Positions 33,076 through 40,170 of a stretch of 54,300 nt of DNA are shown here, piece by piece; the stretch's first letter is position 1; the number at the start of each line of letters is the position of its first letter. A model generated the notes under the pieces. That model did no database searches. It was not told the origin of the DNA and worked only from the letters and a program-made list of their open reading frames with translations. The stretch covers positions 1 to 54,300 of IMG/VR virus record IMGVR_UViG_3300005290_000037. One strand, written 5' to 3'. This DNA comes from a virus. The position numbers and the translations under genes are program-made.

Positions 33076-33077
33076 AT
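32919..33077 (-). CDS. Possible small minus-strand helical protein
   Basis: 52 aa, MQSLQSWQAEVERRAAEVEAQKVRL..., an amphipathic helix that looks coding in composition. It lies opposite the only long gap in the early operon, and its ATG overlaps the next plus-strand start (CATGG). It has no Shine-Dalgarno. Either a real antisense gene or the chance reading of a regulatory region. Confidence 0.3.
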   Translation of the reverse strand: MQSLQSWQAEVERRAAEVEAQKVRLRLAVLVLSDTLKNAPPRAADRGRLEVR

Positions 33078-33462
33078 GGCTAACAGTCTGTCGAAGGCTC
33101 AGCCGTCACAGGAAGTCGCCAATTTAGACGGCGTGCGACCACGCATGGCAAAAGCAGTCACACCCAGTCACACCGAGTTGCGCCGTGTGATTGCCCTGGC
33201 CCTGGAACGCGTCGGGCCGCTCAAGGCGGCGGCCGAAGAGATGGGCATTGACCGCGCGCAGATGTATCGGCAACTGCAAAACGGGCACTTGACGATTGAG
33301 CGGCTCGAGGCGCTCGGCCCAGCCTTCGGGGCAGAGCTCGGCCGGATGCTGCTCGATGCCTTCGGGCCGCTCAGTACTCCGCAAGCCCGCGCCAGGCAGG
33401 ACATTCGTGAGATGCGCCGACTCCTCGATGAACTCGATCAAGTGGTGGAGATGATCGCATGA
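33076..33462 (+). CDS. HTH DNA-binding protein (early regulator)
   Basis: 128 aa. LRRVIALALERVGPLKAAAEEMGIDRAQMYRQLQNGHLTIERLEALG (about residues 35-81) is a helix-turn-helix of the type found in phage activators/repressors such as CII or in resolvase-like HTH domains. The C-terminus is helical and may give dimers. A later ATG at 33145 (MAKAVTPSHTEL) would give 105 aa and is a credible alternative start. It shares ATGA with the next gene. Confidence 0.65.
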   Translation: MANSLSKAQPSQEVANLDGVRPRMAKAVTPSHTELRRVIALALERVGPLKAAAEEMGIDRAQMYRQLQNGHLTIERLEALGPAFGAELGRMLLDAFGPLSTPQARARQDIREMRRLLDELDQVVEMIA

Positions 33463-33548
33463 GCATTCACATCAACGGCCATACGTACGTCGTGCGAACC
33501 GAAGCCGAATTATTGGACTTACTGCAGTTGCTGAAGTCCGGCCGATGA
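33459..33548 (+). CDS. 29-residue peptide
   Basis: Coupled by ATGA at both ends. MSIHINGHTYVVRTEAELLDLLQLLKSGR reads as a short strand-strand-helix. Function unknown. It is kept because the overlaps on both sides would otherwise leave an unusual gap. Confidence 0.5.
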   Translation: MSIHINGHTYVVRTEAELLDLLQLLKSGR

Positions 33549-33805
33549 ATCAAGTCGATGCCCTGCTCTGGCAAGTACTGGCGCTGACCGTCCACACCCG
33601 TGCGAAGGAGCCTCCGATGACCACGCCTGTTGAACTCCTCGAGAGTCGGATCGCCTACTACCGTGCGTTGGATCCGGTGACGGCCGAAGGGCGGACACAG
33701 CGCGACGCCGTCGTGCATGAACTGCTCAATTGCCTCTGGAGTTTGCAACTGCAAGCCGTGAATGCGCTGCACCTGGCGCAGATCGATGCGGGGCTAACCA
33801 AGTGA
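33545..33805 (+). CDS. Small helical protein, unknown
   Basis: 86 aa, ATGA overlap upstream and GTGA overlap downstream. Helical (VELLESRIAYYRALDPVTAEGRTQRDAVVHELLNCLWSLQLQ). No family identified. Early operon. Confidence 0.6.
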   Translation: MNQVDALLWQVLALTVHTRAKEPPMTTPVELLESRIAYYRALDPVTAEGRTQRDAVVHELLNCLWSLQLQAVNALHLAQIDAGLTK

Positions 33806-33993
33806 ACGCCCTTGAGACGATCTGCTTATTTCTCGGCCTGCTGTTGGGGGCGCTGTGCTTAGCCAAGCTGCTGAGTGTCGGCGCGTTTCGGATCACGAAA
33901 AAACCGACACGGATTGATCACAACTGGTTAGTGAGTCACGAGCGGGAAGAGCGGTTGAAGGCGGCGGCGATTTGGCGCGGGTATAAGCGATGA
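33802..33993 (+). CDS. Membrane mini-protein
   Basis: 63 aa from GTG 33802 in a GTGA overlap. One N-terminal membrane helix (ICLFLGLLLGALCLAKLLSV) and a basic cytoplasmic tail. A longer upstream frame from 33730 is rejected because it lies inside the previous gene. Function unknown. Confidence 0.6.
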   Translation: MNALETICLFLGLLLGALCLAKLLSVGAFRITKKPTRIDHNWLVSHEREERLKAAAIWRGYKR

Positions 33994-34244
33994 GCGACAT
34001 CGGCTTCGCGGCTGCCGCCTGCAAATTGGGCCGTGCCATCTGGAAGGCTCGCGTCCGCGCCTATGACCTCTCCTGTATCGACTGGGATGACCTCGACCAC
34101 ACGACGCGGCATCTCTACGTGACTCAGGCCGGCGACATTCTCAGAGCCAACGCACCGATCTCGATGGTCTCGCCCGCGCCGACTCCGTTGTTTGATGCCT
34201 TTGTCGCACAGGCTCGTGCTCAATTTCCGAGGATTGTGAAATGA
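33990..34244 (+). CDS. Small early protein, unknown
   Basis: 84 aa, ATGA overlaps at both ends. Compact sequence (CKLGRAIWKARVRAYDLSCIDWDDLDHTTRHLYVTQAG). It lies directly before the RecT-like gene and may belong to the recombination module. No recognised family. Confidence 0.6.
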   Translation: MSDIGFAAAACKLGRAIWKARVRAYDLSCIDWDDLDHTTRHLYVTQAGDILRANAPISMVSPAPTPLFDAFVAQARAQFPRIVK

Positions 34245-35176
34245 CCCAAGCGTTGCAAGCCGGACCGACGCCGATGGACGCCGCGATTGTCGAGCGTGTC
34301 CTCATTCACGGCGATCTGCGGCAACTCACACCAGCCCAGAAGGTCTCGTATTACAACCGCGTCTGCGAATCGGTGGGCCTGAATCCACTGACGAAGCCAT
34401 TTGAATACATCGTCCTGAACGGGAAAGAGACGCTGTATGCCAAGCGGGACGCCACCGATCAACTCCGCAAGATCCACAACGTCAGCGTCCAAATCGTCGC
34501 GCGGGAAGTGACCGAGGATTGTTATGTGGTCACGGCTCGCGCGACCCTGCCTACCAATCGGCAGGATGAATCGATTGGCGCGGTGCCGATTTCCAACCTT
34601 CGCGGAGAAAACCGCGCAAACGCGATGATGAAGTGCGAGACGAAAGCCAAGCGGCGCGTCACGCTCTCCATTTGTGGCCTTGGGATGTTGGATGAAACCG
34701 AGGTCGATTCGTTAAATCATCAACTGGCGCCGCTGATTGTGACGCCGTTGCCCCCTCCGACGCCCGTTACTGCCGCTCCGACGGTCGCAGGCGTTCAAGT
34801 CCCGCCGACTCAGAGCGGGGGAGATTCTGAGCGTAGGCCGAGCGGGGCCGAAACGGCTGGGGATGCCGCTCCCTCTCCAGCCTCCATCCCGCCAGGCTTT
34901 GAACTGATCGCCGAAGTGCGATCCTCGCGCGCTGGGAGTGTGGGGGAATTAGTCCTGCAATCGGGCGAGTGCCATCTGATTTACAAGGCGCAATTAAAAA
35001 CGCTGGCTGAAGAGTGCTGCCAATTGCGGATTCCGGTGCAGTTGGATCTCAAGAAATCAGGTAGTGGGAACTTCTACTGCACCGGCATTCATAAATTGCC
35101 ACCGCCGATCACAGATACAGAGCTCGACGCGCAAGCGGCCAAAGAATCCGGCGACGGAAAGGATCTGCCGTTTTGA
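34241..35176 (+). CDS. RecT/Red-beta-like single-strand annealing protein
   Basis: 311 aa. The pattern LTPAQKVSYYNRVCESVGLNPLTKPFEYI, then NGKETLYAKRDATDQLRKIHNVS and finally MMKCETKAKRRVTLSICGLGMLDETEVD parallels Red-beta: a GLNP motif, a substrate strand and a final AxxKARR-like helix leading to a D/E-rich end. Residues 170-225 are a disordered Pro/Thr/Ala linker, and a second C-terminal domain (225-300) is beta-rich, longer than usual for the family. It would anneal ssDNA during phage recombination. Naming rests on pattern, not alignment. Confidence 0.65.
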   Translation: MTQALQAGPTPMDAAIVERVLIHGDLRQLTPAQKVSYYNRVCESVGLNPLTKPFEYIVLNGKETLYAKRDATDQLRKIHNVSVQIVAREVTEDCYVVTARATLPTNRQDESIGAVPISNLRGENRANAMMKCETKAKRRVTLSICGLGMLDETEVDSLNHQLAPLIVTPLPPPTPVTAAPTVAGVQVPPTQSGGDSERRPSGAETAGDAAPSPASIPPGFELIAEVRSSRAGSVGELVLQSGECHLIYKAQLKTLAEECCQLRIPVQLDLKKSGSGNFYCTGIHKLPPPITDTELDAQAAKESGDGKDLPF

Positions 35177-35400
35177 GCACCGCGACGGACACGATCACGG
35201 TTCAGCTCTATCAGAGCGTGGGCGGGTTGGCCGTGGAAGTCTCTGGCCTGCCCTTCTGTTCTCCGGTGGAATCCGAGAACCGCGCGCAGCAATACGAACT
35301 GGCCGCAGAGGCGATGCGGCAGCACTACCCGGAGTTGGTGATTCGGAAGTCCGCAGCGATTAATGGTGATGGCTTCCTCTTCTGGTGTGAGGCCATCTGA
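35173..35400 (+). CDS. Small protein, unknown
   Basis: 75 aa, TTG start in a TTGA overlap with the annealing gene. Alpha/beta (ITVQLYQSVGGLAVEVSGLPF ... ENRAQQYELAAEAMRQHYP). May be a partner of the annealing protein. No family recognised. Confidence 0.55.
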   Translation: MSTATDTITVQLYQSVGGLAVEVSGLPFCSPVESENRAQQYELAAEAMRQHYPELVIRKSAAINGDGFLFWCEAI

Positions 35401-35615
35401 TGCCGCGCGTGGCTGTCCATCATCATCCGTGTGCGGACTGCGGCGCCAAAACTGAATGCTGCGGCAGTTGGGAAGAGAACTACGACGGCGTTCCTGATGT
35501 GATCTGCCGTGAGTGGCATCTGCTTGGCGGCTTCACTAATCCTGATTTCGTCTGTGAGTCATGCGACCTTAAACGCGCGGAAGCGGCACGACGTGAATAC
35601 GCAGGTGGCGCATAA
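35400..35615 (+). CDS. Zinc-binding mini-protein
   Basis: 71 aa, TGATG overlap. Cysteine pairs CADCGAKTECCG and CESCDLKR give a zinc ribbon. One of at least six zinc-ribbon genes in the early region. Function unknown. Confidence 0.6.
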   Translation: MPRVAVHHHPCADCGAKTECCGSWEENYDGVPDVICREWHLLGGFTNPDFVCESCDLKRAEAARREYAGGA

Positions 35616-36047
35616 GTGGCCTTCAACCTTCCGACGCTGGCCGAGATGCAAACACGGCGGCGTGCGGTGTCGAAGTCTGAACTACCGACACGGATGGACA
35701 AAGCCGACGCGAAAAAGAAGGCGACCGCGCTGGATGTGCGGAAACTCGTCGAGTGGGCCAAGCAGGTTAAAGATCGGGACGGCTGGAAAGACCGATATAC
35801 CGGCCGACGTGTCAAGGGCACTCGGATGGTGCTGCATCCTGACGCGGCCCATGCCCATCACGTCGCCCCGCGCGAGAACACCGACGTGCGCTACGACACC
35901 AGGAACGGGATCACGCTGAGCGCAAAAACCCACGATCGTGTGGAACGCAATCAACTCCTGATCGTTGGAACCGTCTGGTTCACCGTCAACGGTAAGCGCT
36001 ACATCAATTGTGACTATCCCGTGAAGTTTATGGAGACTGAGCGATGA
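35616..36047 (+). CDS. HNH-type nuclease, zinc-free
   Basis: 143 aa, GTG start. The C-terminal half has MVLHPDAAHAHHVAPRENTDVRYDTRNGITLSAKTHDRVER: an HH catalytic pair, the N of NGI and the final His fit the HNH (beta-beta-alpha metal) fold, without the CxxC zinc pairs of the mobile HNH proteins. It could be a recombination or processing nuclease working with the annealing protein upstream. Shares ATGA with the next small gene. Confidence 0.65.
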   Translation: MAFNLPTLAEMQTRRRAVSKSELPTRMDKADAKKKATALDVRKLVEWAKQVKDRDGWKDRYTGRRVKGTRMVLHPDAAHAHHVAPRENTDVRYDTRNGITLSAKTHDRVERNQLLIVGTVWFTVNGKRYINCDYPVKFMETER

Positions 36048-36193
36048 GCCTTTGGCATCGGCTGCTCATAGCGCTGGGCCTGCGTAAGACGCTTTCTGAG
36101 GCGTGGTGGCGCGAGTTCGATCGACGCGCCTTTCGGATTACTGGTGATTCATCGCCACGCTGGAATTGGGACGCATGGGACAAAAAATGGTGA
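36044..36193 (+). CDS. 49-residue protein
   Basis: ATGA overlap with the HNH gene and a 7-bp overlap with the next ATG. MSLWHRLLIALGLRKTLSEAWWREFDRRAF..., rich in Trp and Arg, with an amphipathic start. Function unknown. Its stop (TGA 36191-36193) is fixed just after the next start. Confidence 0.55.
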   Translation: MSLWHRLLIALGLRKTLSEAWWREFDRRAFRITGDSSPRWNWDAWDKKW

Positions 36194-36537
36194 CGCAGCC
36201 AACGCTCGACCTCTTCGCGCCGGCCGTGCGGCCCGTCTCCGAGTCACCCATTCGGATTCCGCATCAGTCGGGATCGCACAGTTCATGGACTGGGGCGCAG
36301 GCGCAAACGCTGAAGCTCTGGACCGAGAAGCAATCGGCTCTGTTGCAGATGATCGACAACGGCCAACCGCTGACGCGGAATCAATTGGCGTTGTTTCTCC
36401 ACTGGCCGCTGAGTTCGGTGTGCAGTGTGCTAGCGAGCGTGCGGGATAAGTTGGAAGTCGTCGACTACGAATCTTATGACTGGGGCGGAGGACGCATTAC
36501 CAAGCGGGAACGGTTTCAGATCAAAAGGGCGAAGTAG
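36187..36537 (+). CDS. Winged-helix-type DNA-binding protein
   Basis: 116 aa from ATG 36187; ATG 36175 is also possible. LKLWTEKQSALLQMIDNGQPLTRNQLALFLHWPLSSVCSVLASVRDKL is a winged-helix pattern, with a beta wing after it (VVDYESYDWGGGRITKRERFQI). It probably binds DNA and may regulate or load the replication proteins that follow. Confidence 0.6.
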   Translation: MVTQPTLDLFAPAVRPVSESPIRIPHQSGSHSSWTGAQAQTLKLWTEKQSALLQMIDNGQPLTRNQLALFLHWPLSSVCSVLASVRDKLEVVDYESYDWGGGRITKRERFQIKRAK

Positions 36538-37032
36538 ATGGCCGCTGAGAAGTCGCCAGCCTTCCAGTTCTCACGGAAGACGCAACAGCGTTTCTGGGTG
36601 AAGGTCCAGGCTGGCCCTGACGATCAGTGCTGGATCTGGCACGGCGCAAAAGACGCAGAAGGCTACGGTTATTTCTGGGACGGCGTTGCGAACCGACGAG
36701 CGCATCGTTACGCCTACGCTTTAAAAGCGTGGGACGTATTCCTAGATGGCCATGTGCTGCATTCTTGTGATAACCCGTCGTGCGTCAATCCGAAACATCT
36801 GAGACTTGGCACACACGCGGAAAACATCAGAGAACGCAATCAGAAGGGTCGCCACAATCTTCCGAGCGGTGATCGGCACTGGTATAAAGCGCTCGACCAG
36901 GAGAAGGCTGATCGTATTCGCGCGTGGGTATTCCGTGGGCAGTCACAGGCTTCAGTGGCTCGCGCCTTCGGTGTTAGCCCTGCGACGGTCTGCCGCCTAA
37001 TTAACGGTCAACAGCGGAAGGAGCTGCGCTAG
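36538..37032 (+). CDS. HNH homing-type endonuclease with captured N-terminus
   Basis: 164 aa. HNH_3-like core: CWIWHGAKDAEGYGYFWDGVANRRAHRYAYALKAWD, then LHSCDNPSCVNPKHLRLGTHAENIRERN, with the catalytic H, N and second H and a zinc-binding Cys pair. A C-terminal helix-turn-helix (SQASVARAFGVSPATVCRLING) gives DNA recognition. The first 11 residues, MAAEKSPAFQF, copy the start of the next gene (MAPEKSPAFQF), although 10 of those 11 codons differ in DNA. The gene seems to have entered in front of that gene, carrying a recoded copy of its start. Confidence 0.9.
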   Translation: MAAEKSPAFQFSRKTQQRFWVKVQAGPDDQCWIWHGAKDAEGYGYFWDGVANRRAHRYAYALKAWDVFLDGHVLHSCDNPSCVNPKHLRLGTHAENIRERNQKGRHNLPSGDRHWYKALDQEKADRIRAWVFRGQSQASVARAFGVSPATVCRLINGQQRKELR

Positions 37033-37799
37033 TGGCTCCAGAGAAATCGCCTGCTTTCCAATTTTATCCTAAGGACTTCCTGATGGATGGCAACGTCCAA
37101 GGGATGAGTTTGGCTGAGCGCGGGGCGTATATCACGCTGCTCTGTATCTGTTGGCAGGAGCAGTCAATTCCTGACGACGAAATACGGCTGGCGCGCATGG
37201 TCGGCCTACCTCTGGCTTTATTCAAGAAACTCTGGCCGTCAGTACGGGTCTGTTTCACGCCAAAAGGGGACGCGTTTATCCACAAGCGGCTCGAGATCGA
37301 ACGGGAGAAACAGGAAGCGTATCGTCGCCGCCAAAGCGACAAGGGGAAAGCTAGTGCAGCCAACCGGAAGGCAACCGAGAGGCAACCAGAAGCCAACCAC
37401 GGTTCAACCGGGCCTCAACCAGATGGGCAACCGAACGTCAACTCTCCGATCTCCGATCTCCGATCTCCATTAAAGAACAAGAAAGAACTATCTTCGCCGA
37501 AAGAGCCGGCGAACCCAGAGGTGGCGTCATTTCTGAAATGGTTCCCCGAGGAATACAAACTTAGACGTCACGGAGCGGACTACCTTGTCGTCTTCGAGAG
37601 GGACGGTTCCATCGTGAAGCGACTCCTTAAAACGGCGTCGTATCAACGACTTCAGAAACTCTCACAGATCATGCTCTCCGATAAATGCGAGGACGATTAC
37701 GTCATCAATTCCGATCGCAGTATTCAGATTCTCAGCACGAAATTTAACTGGTTGTCGGATCGTCTAGCCCAGTTTGAAGCACGGGTCAAAAGCGCATGA
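37032..37799 (+). CDS. DUF1376 replication-type protein
   Basis: 255 aa, GTG start overlapping the HNH stop. The N-terminal EKSPAFQFYPKDFLMDGNVQGMSLAERGAYITLLCICWQEQ is the DUF1376 signature, seen in phage and plasmid replication genes. A charged linker (about 90-165) with Gln/Pro repeats leads to a C-terminal domain (about 165-250). It probably acts in initiation or helicase loading. The HNH insert sits exactly at its start. A 7-bp tandem repeat (37444-37468) lies inside the linker. Confidence 0.7.
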   Translation: MAPEKSPAFQFYPKDFLMDGNVQGMSLAERGAYITLLCICWQEQSIPDDEIRLARMVGLPLALFKKLWPSVRVCFTPKGDAFIHKRLEIEREKQEAYRRRQSDKGKASAANRKATERQPEANHGSTGPQPDGQPNVNSPISDLRSPLKNKKELSSPKEPANPEVASFLKWFPEEYKLRRHGADYLVVFERDGSIVKRLLKTASYQRLQKLSQIMLSDKCEDDYVINSDRSIQILSTKFNWLSDRLAQFEARVKSA

Positions 37800-38074
37800 G
37801 GTGCGTGCTGTGTGCCGATAAAGGCGTGATTCGTATCGGCTACCAAGAGGCGCCGCGAGAAGGGTATGTCGATTACGGGATCTGTTCCTGTGCGAAGGGC
37901 CAGAAGTTTCGCGCGCCAGGCTTTCAGCGCGTCTTAGCGCAGCGATTTGGGGTGGAGCTTGAGCAAGTAAACCTCGTCGAAGAGCTCCTTGATCCGCAGG
38001 ATTTGCCTGGGTTTGTGGCGCCGGCCGTGGACGTGACTGACGCTGGCCGGAAGTCAGGCCGGGCCAAGTTATGA
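37796..38074 (+). CDS. Zinc-binding protein
   Basis: 92 aa, ATGA overlap with the DUF1376 gene. CVLCADKGVIRI and GICSCAKG give CxxC and CxC zinc ligands, followed by an acidic helical C-terminus. Placed between DUF1376 and the methyltransferase. A role with replication proteins is possible, unproven. Confidence 0.6.
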   Translation: MRCVLCADKGVIRIGYQEAPREGYVDYGICSCAKGQKFRAPGFQRVLAQRFGVELEQVNLVEELLDPQDLPGFVAPAVDVTDAGRKSGRAKL

Positions 38075-38283
38075 GCGATCACTGCCGGACCTGTGGCAAG
38101 GAAGGCAGCCGCATCGACGCCCCGTACTACATCAACCAGGAAGAATTTACCGATTCGTACTGCGGCTGGTGTGGTGTGAAGTGGGGCAGTTACGTCGATG
38201 CCATCAAAGAAGCGAATGAACCCAGACGGAAACGACCGCGACTCATAACCACGAATCATGGCTTTACACGTATTGGTCGGTGA
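38071..38283 (+). CDS. Zinc-ribbon mini-protein
   Basis: 70 aa, ATGA overlap. CRTCGKEGSRI ... YCGWCGVKWG gives a CxxC-CxxC zinc site, then a basic tail (PRRKRPRLI). Function unknown. Confidence 0.6.
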   Translation: MSDHCRTCGKEGSRIDAPYYINQEEFTDSYCGWCGVKWGSYVDAIKEANEPRRKRPRLITTNHGFTRIGR

Positions 38284-38347
38284 TTTCCAGCAGGCGGGGA
38301 AGGTCCGTCCGCCGAAGACGCGGGCGAGGGGTGGCGCCTCATGCTGA
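38258..38347 (+). CDS. Possible 29-residue protein
   Basis: MALHVLVGDFQQAGKVRPPKTRARGGASC, overlapping the zinc gene upstream and the methyltransferase start downstream. It reads as protein-like (strand then basic tail) and fills the gap between those genes, but has no clear ribosome site. It may be a coincidence. Confidence 0.35.
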   Translation: MALHVLVGDFQQAGKVRPPKTRARGGASC

Positions 38348-39993
38348 TCCAAGCGGATGCCCGATCCCTACCGTTACGGGATGGGTGCGTCGATTGCTGC
38401 GTGACGTCACCGCCGTATTTCGGCTTGCGGGATTACGGGGTGCGTACCCAAATCGGCCTCGAAGGCACACCGGAAGCCTATATCGCCTCGATTTGCTCGG
38501 TATTCAGGGAAATTCGACGCGTACTTAAGGACGAGGGTACGGCATGGCTGAATCTCGGGGATGGTTTCGGCACCGTTGGGAATAGGAATGGTTTAGATGC
38601 GTCCACCCTCGGTGGAAGCAAGACGTATGGACGTGGCTGTGATGCTGAACGTCCCGATCGAATCGTGGATCTTGGCGTGAGAGCGAAGAATCTACTCGGC
38701 ATCCCGTGGCGCGTCGCGCTGGCGCTGCAAGCGGACGGCTGGTACCTCCGCTCCGACATCATCTGGAGTAAACCCAATCCGATGCCGGAGAGCGTTCAAG
38801 GAACGCATTATTCTAGGCATCTAGTTACGGTAGATGAATATGAGAGATTGTCTGGTTTGCGGTACCTCTGCGAGTGTGCCGGGGACGACTGGGCCGGCGA
38901 CGTGCCCCCGCTGTCGGAGGGCCAAATATCTCATCGCAAAGCGCCGCTATCAGCAGAGTGCGAAGGGGAAAGCTACCGCGCGTCTGCGCGAGGAACGTGC
39001 CGATGTGCGCGAAAAGCGACGGGTGTTCTCAGCGTCACAACAAGGCCAACAGAACAACAAGAAATATCGCCAGACACCGAAGGGGCAGGCGGTCGGTCGA
39101 AAGCGGGCGGCGAATTATCGATCTCGGCGGAAGAATGCCGAGGGAATACTGACGGCTCAGGATTGGCTGACGATTCTCGAGCAGCACAAGTATCGGTGCT
39201 ATTACTGCCGAAAGCGCAAGATAAAACTAACACTCGATCATGTCATCCCGCTCAGCAAGGGCGGCAGGAACTCGCCAGAGAACATCGTTCCAGCGTGTCA
39301 GTCGTGCAACTGCGCGAAGCGGGACAAGATGATTCTTCTCTGCTAGTCGGATGCCCAGGCTGCGATAAGTGTATTGGGCATCATGGCTACACATTCCATC
39401 TGTCGGCAGGCCGGCCGACGAAGGCGCATGAGTATCTGTTCCTGCTGACCAAAAGCGAGAAGTACTACTACGACCAAGCCTCGATCTTCGAGCCGTACGC
39501 CGAGAGTACGTTGCGTGAAGTCGAAGACGGATACGACGGACTCGGCCTGAAGGATTACGCGGCGGCTGGCGTCCAGAACCCCAGCGACACCAAGCGTCGC
39601 ATCATCGATAGCATCAATAAAAAACGCAGCAGTTACCGGCCCGGGTCCGCGTCGAACATGAACAGCGGTGAACATGTAAAGAAATCCGATGCGGGCCTGC
39701 CACTACGAGAAGGTGGACGCAACAAGCGTACCGTCTGGACGATTCCCACGATGCCCTACGCCGGCGCGCACTTCGCCACCATGCCAGAGAAGTTAGTCGA
39801 GCCCTGCATCCTGGCTGGGTGTCCAATGGGCGGGCTCGTGCTCGATCCGTTCAGTGGTTCAGGAACGGTGCTGGCCGTGGCAGAACGACTCGGACGGCGC
39901 GGGGTCGGCGTGGATCTTAATCCGGCCTATCACGAACTCGCGAAGGTTCGCACGGCGCAGCGTGGCTTGAGATTCGGCGAGGCCGCAGTATGA
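38341..39993 (+). CDS. DNA methyltransferase (N4/N6 class) containing a nested gene
   Basis: 550 aa, long for the family. Motif IV TSPPYFGLRDYG is early, followed by SDIIWSKPNPMPESV; the SAM motif I LVLDPFSGSGTVLAVAERLGRRGVGVDL is near the end. That IV-then-I order and the SPPY sequence fit an N4-cytosine or beta-class amino-methyltransferase. Residues about 165-330 are not family-like: their DNA encodes an HNH nuclease in another frame (38834-39346). The domain resumes at CPGCDKCIGHHGYTFHLSAGRPTKAHEYLF. No matching restriction enzyme was found, so it may shield phage DNA from host restriction. Confidence 0.85.
   Translation: MLIQADARSLPLRDGCVDCCVTSPPYFGLRDYGVRTQIGLEGTPEAYIASICSVFREIRRVLKDEGTAWLNLGDGFGTVGNRNGLDASTLGGSKTYGRGCDAERPDRIVDLGVRAKNLLGIPWRVALALQADGWYLRSDIIWSKPNPMPESVQGTHYSRHLVTVDEYERLSGLRYLCECAGDDWAGDVPPLSEGQISHRKAPLSAECEGESYRASARGTCRCARKATGVLSVTTRPTEQQEISPDTEGAGGRSKAGGELSISAEECRGNTDGSGLADDSRAAQVSVLLLPKAQDKTNTRSCHPAQQGRQELAREHRSSVSVVQLREAGQDDSSLLVGCPGCDKCIGHHGYTFHLSAGRPTKAHEYLFLLTKSEKYYYDQASIFEPYAESTLREVEDGYDGLGLKDYAAAGVQNPSDTKRRIIDSINKKRSSYRPGSASNMNSGEHVKKSDAGLPLREGGRNKRTVWTIPTMPYAGAHFATMPEKLVEPCILAGCPMGGLVLDPFSGSGTVLAVAERLGRRGVGVDLNPAYHELAKVRTAQRGLRFGEAAV
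38834..39346 (+). CDS. HNH endonuclease nested inside the methyltransferase gene
   Basis: 170 aa, wholly inside the methyltransferase gene in the +1 frame relative to it. N-terminal zinc ribbon (CLVCG ... CPRCRR), a Lys/Arg-rich DNA-binding stretch, and a clean HNH site: YRCYYCRKRKIKLTLDHVIPLSKGGRNSPENIVPACQSCNCAKRDK. ATG 38834 or 38840 could start it. Unlike a plain insertion, the methyltransferase frame stays open through all 171 codons, so both frames may be used. Its insertion point is where the methyltransferase carries a variable zinc-knuckle loop. Confidence 0.85.
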   Translation: MNMRDCLVCGTSASVPGTTGPATCPRCRRAKYLIAKRRYQQSAKGKATARLREERADVREKRRVFSASQQGQQNNKKYRQTPKGQAVGRKRAANYRSRRKNAEGILTAQDWLTILEQHKYRCYYCRKRKIKLTLDHVIPLSKGGRNSPENIVPACQSCNCAKRDKMILLC

Positions 39994-40028
39994 AGATTCT
40001 GATGTGTGGCTCCCAGGTGGGGAGGTAG

Positions 40029-40136
40029 ATGGCGAAGCGTAGTTGGTGGCAATTCGTGAAAACCGACGTGGGATTTTGGCTACTCGTCGGACTCAACATC
40101 ATCAGTGCGTTGTTTCTGGCGTCGGCGATTCTATGA
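40029..40136 (+). CDS. 35-residue membrane peptide
   Basis: Strong GGGGAGG ribosome site 4 nt before the ATG. MAKRSWWQFVKTDVGFWLLVGLNIISALFLASAIL is one membrane helix with a basic, Trp-rich N-terminus, so it should insert in the inner membrane. It lies just after the methyltransferase. Function unknown; possibly an exclusion or immunity peptide. Confidence 0.6.
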   Translation: MAKRSWWQFVKTDVGFWLLVGLNIISALFLASAIL

Positions 40137-40170
40137 GAGTCGGTCAAGCGAGAAAGCTGGACGCGAACTG

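Noticed and set aside
32679-33083. 134-codon plus-strand frame after cro
   Set aside because: Starts inside cro, has poor coding character and no ribosome site, and ends inside the HTH gene start.
38280-38528. 82-codon plus-strand frame over the methyltransferase start
   Set aside because: It overlaps the methyltransferase TSPPY motif in another frame and encodes an Arg-rich non-protein-like sequence. The nested HNH is the only alternative frame with real motifs.
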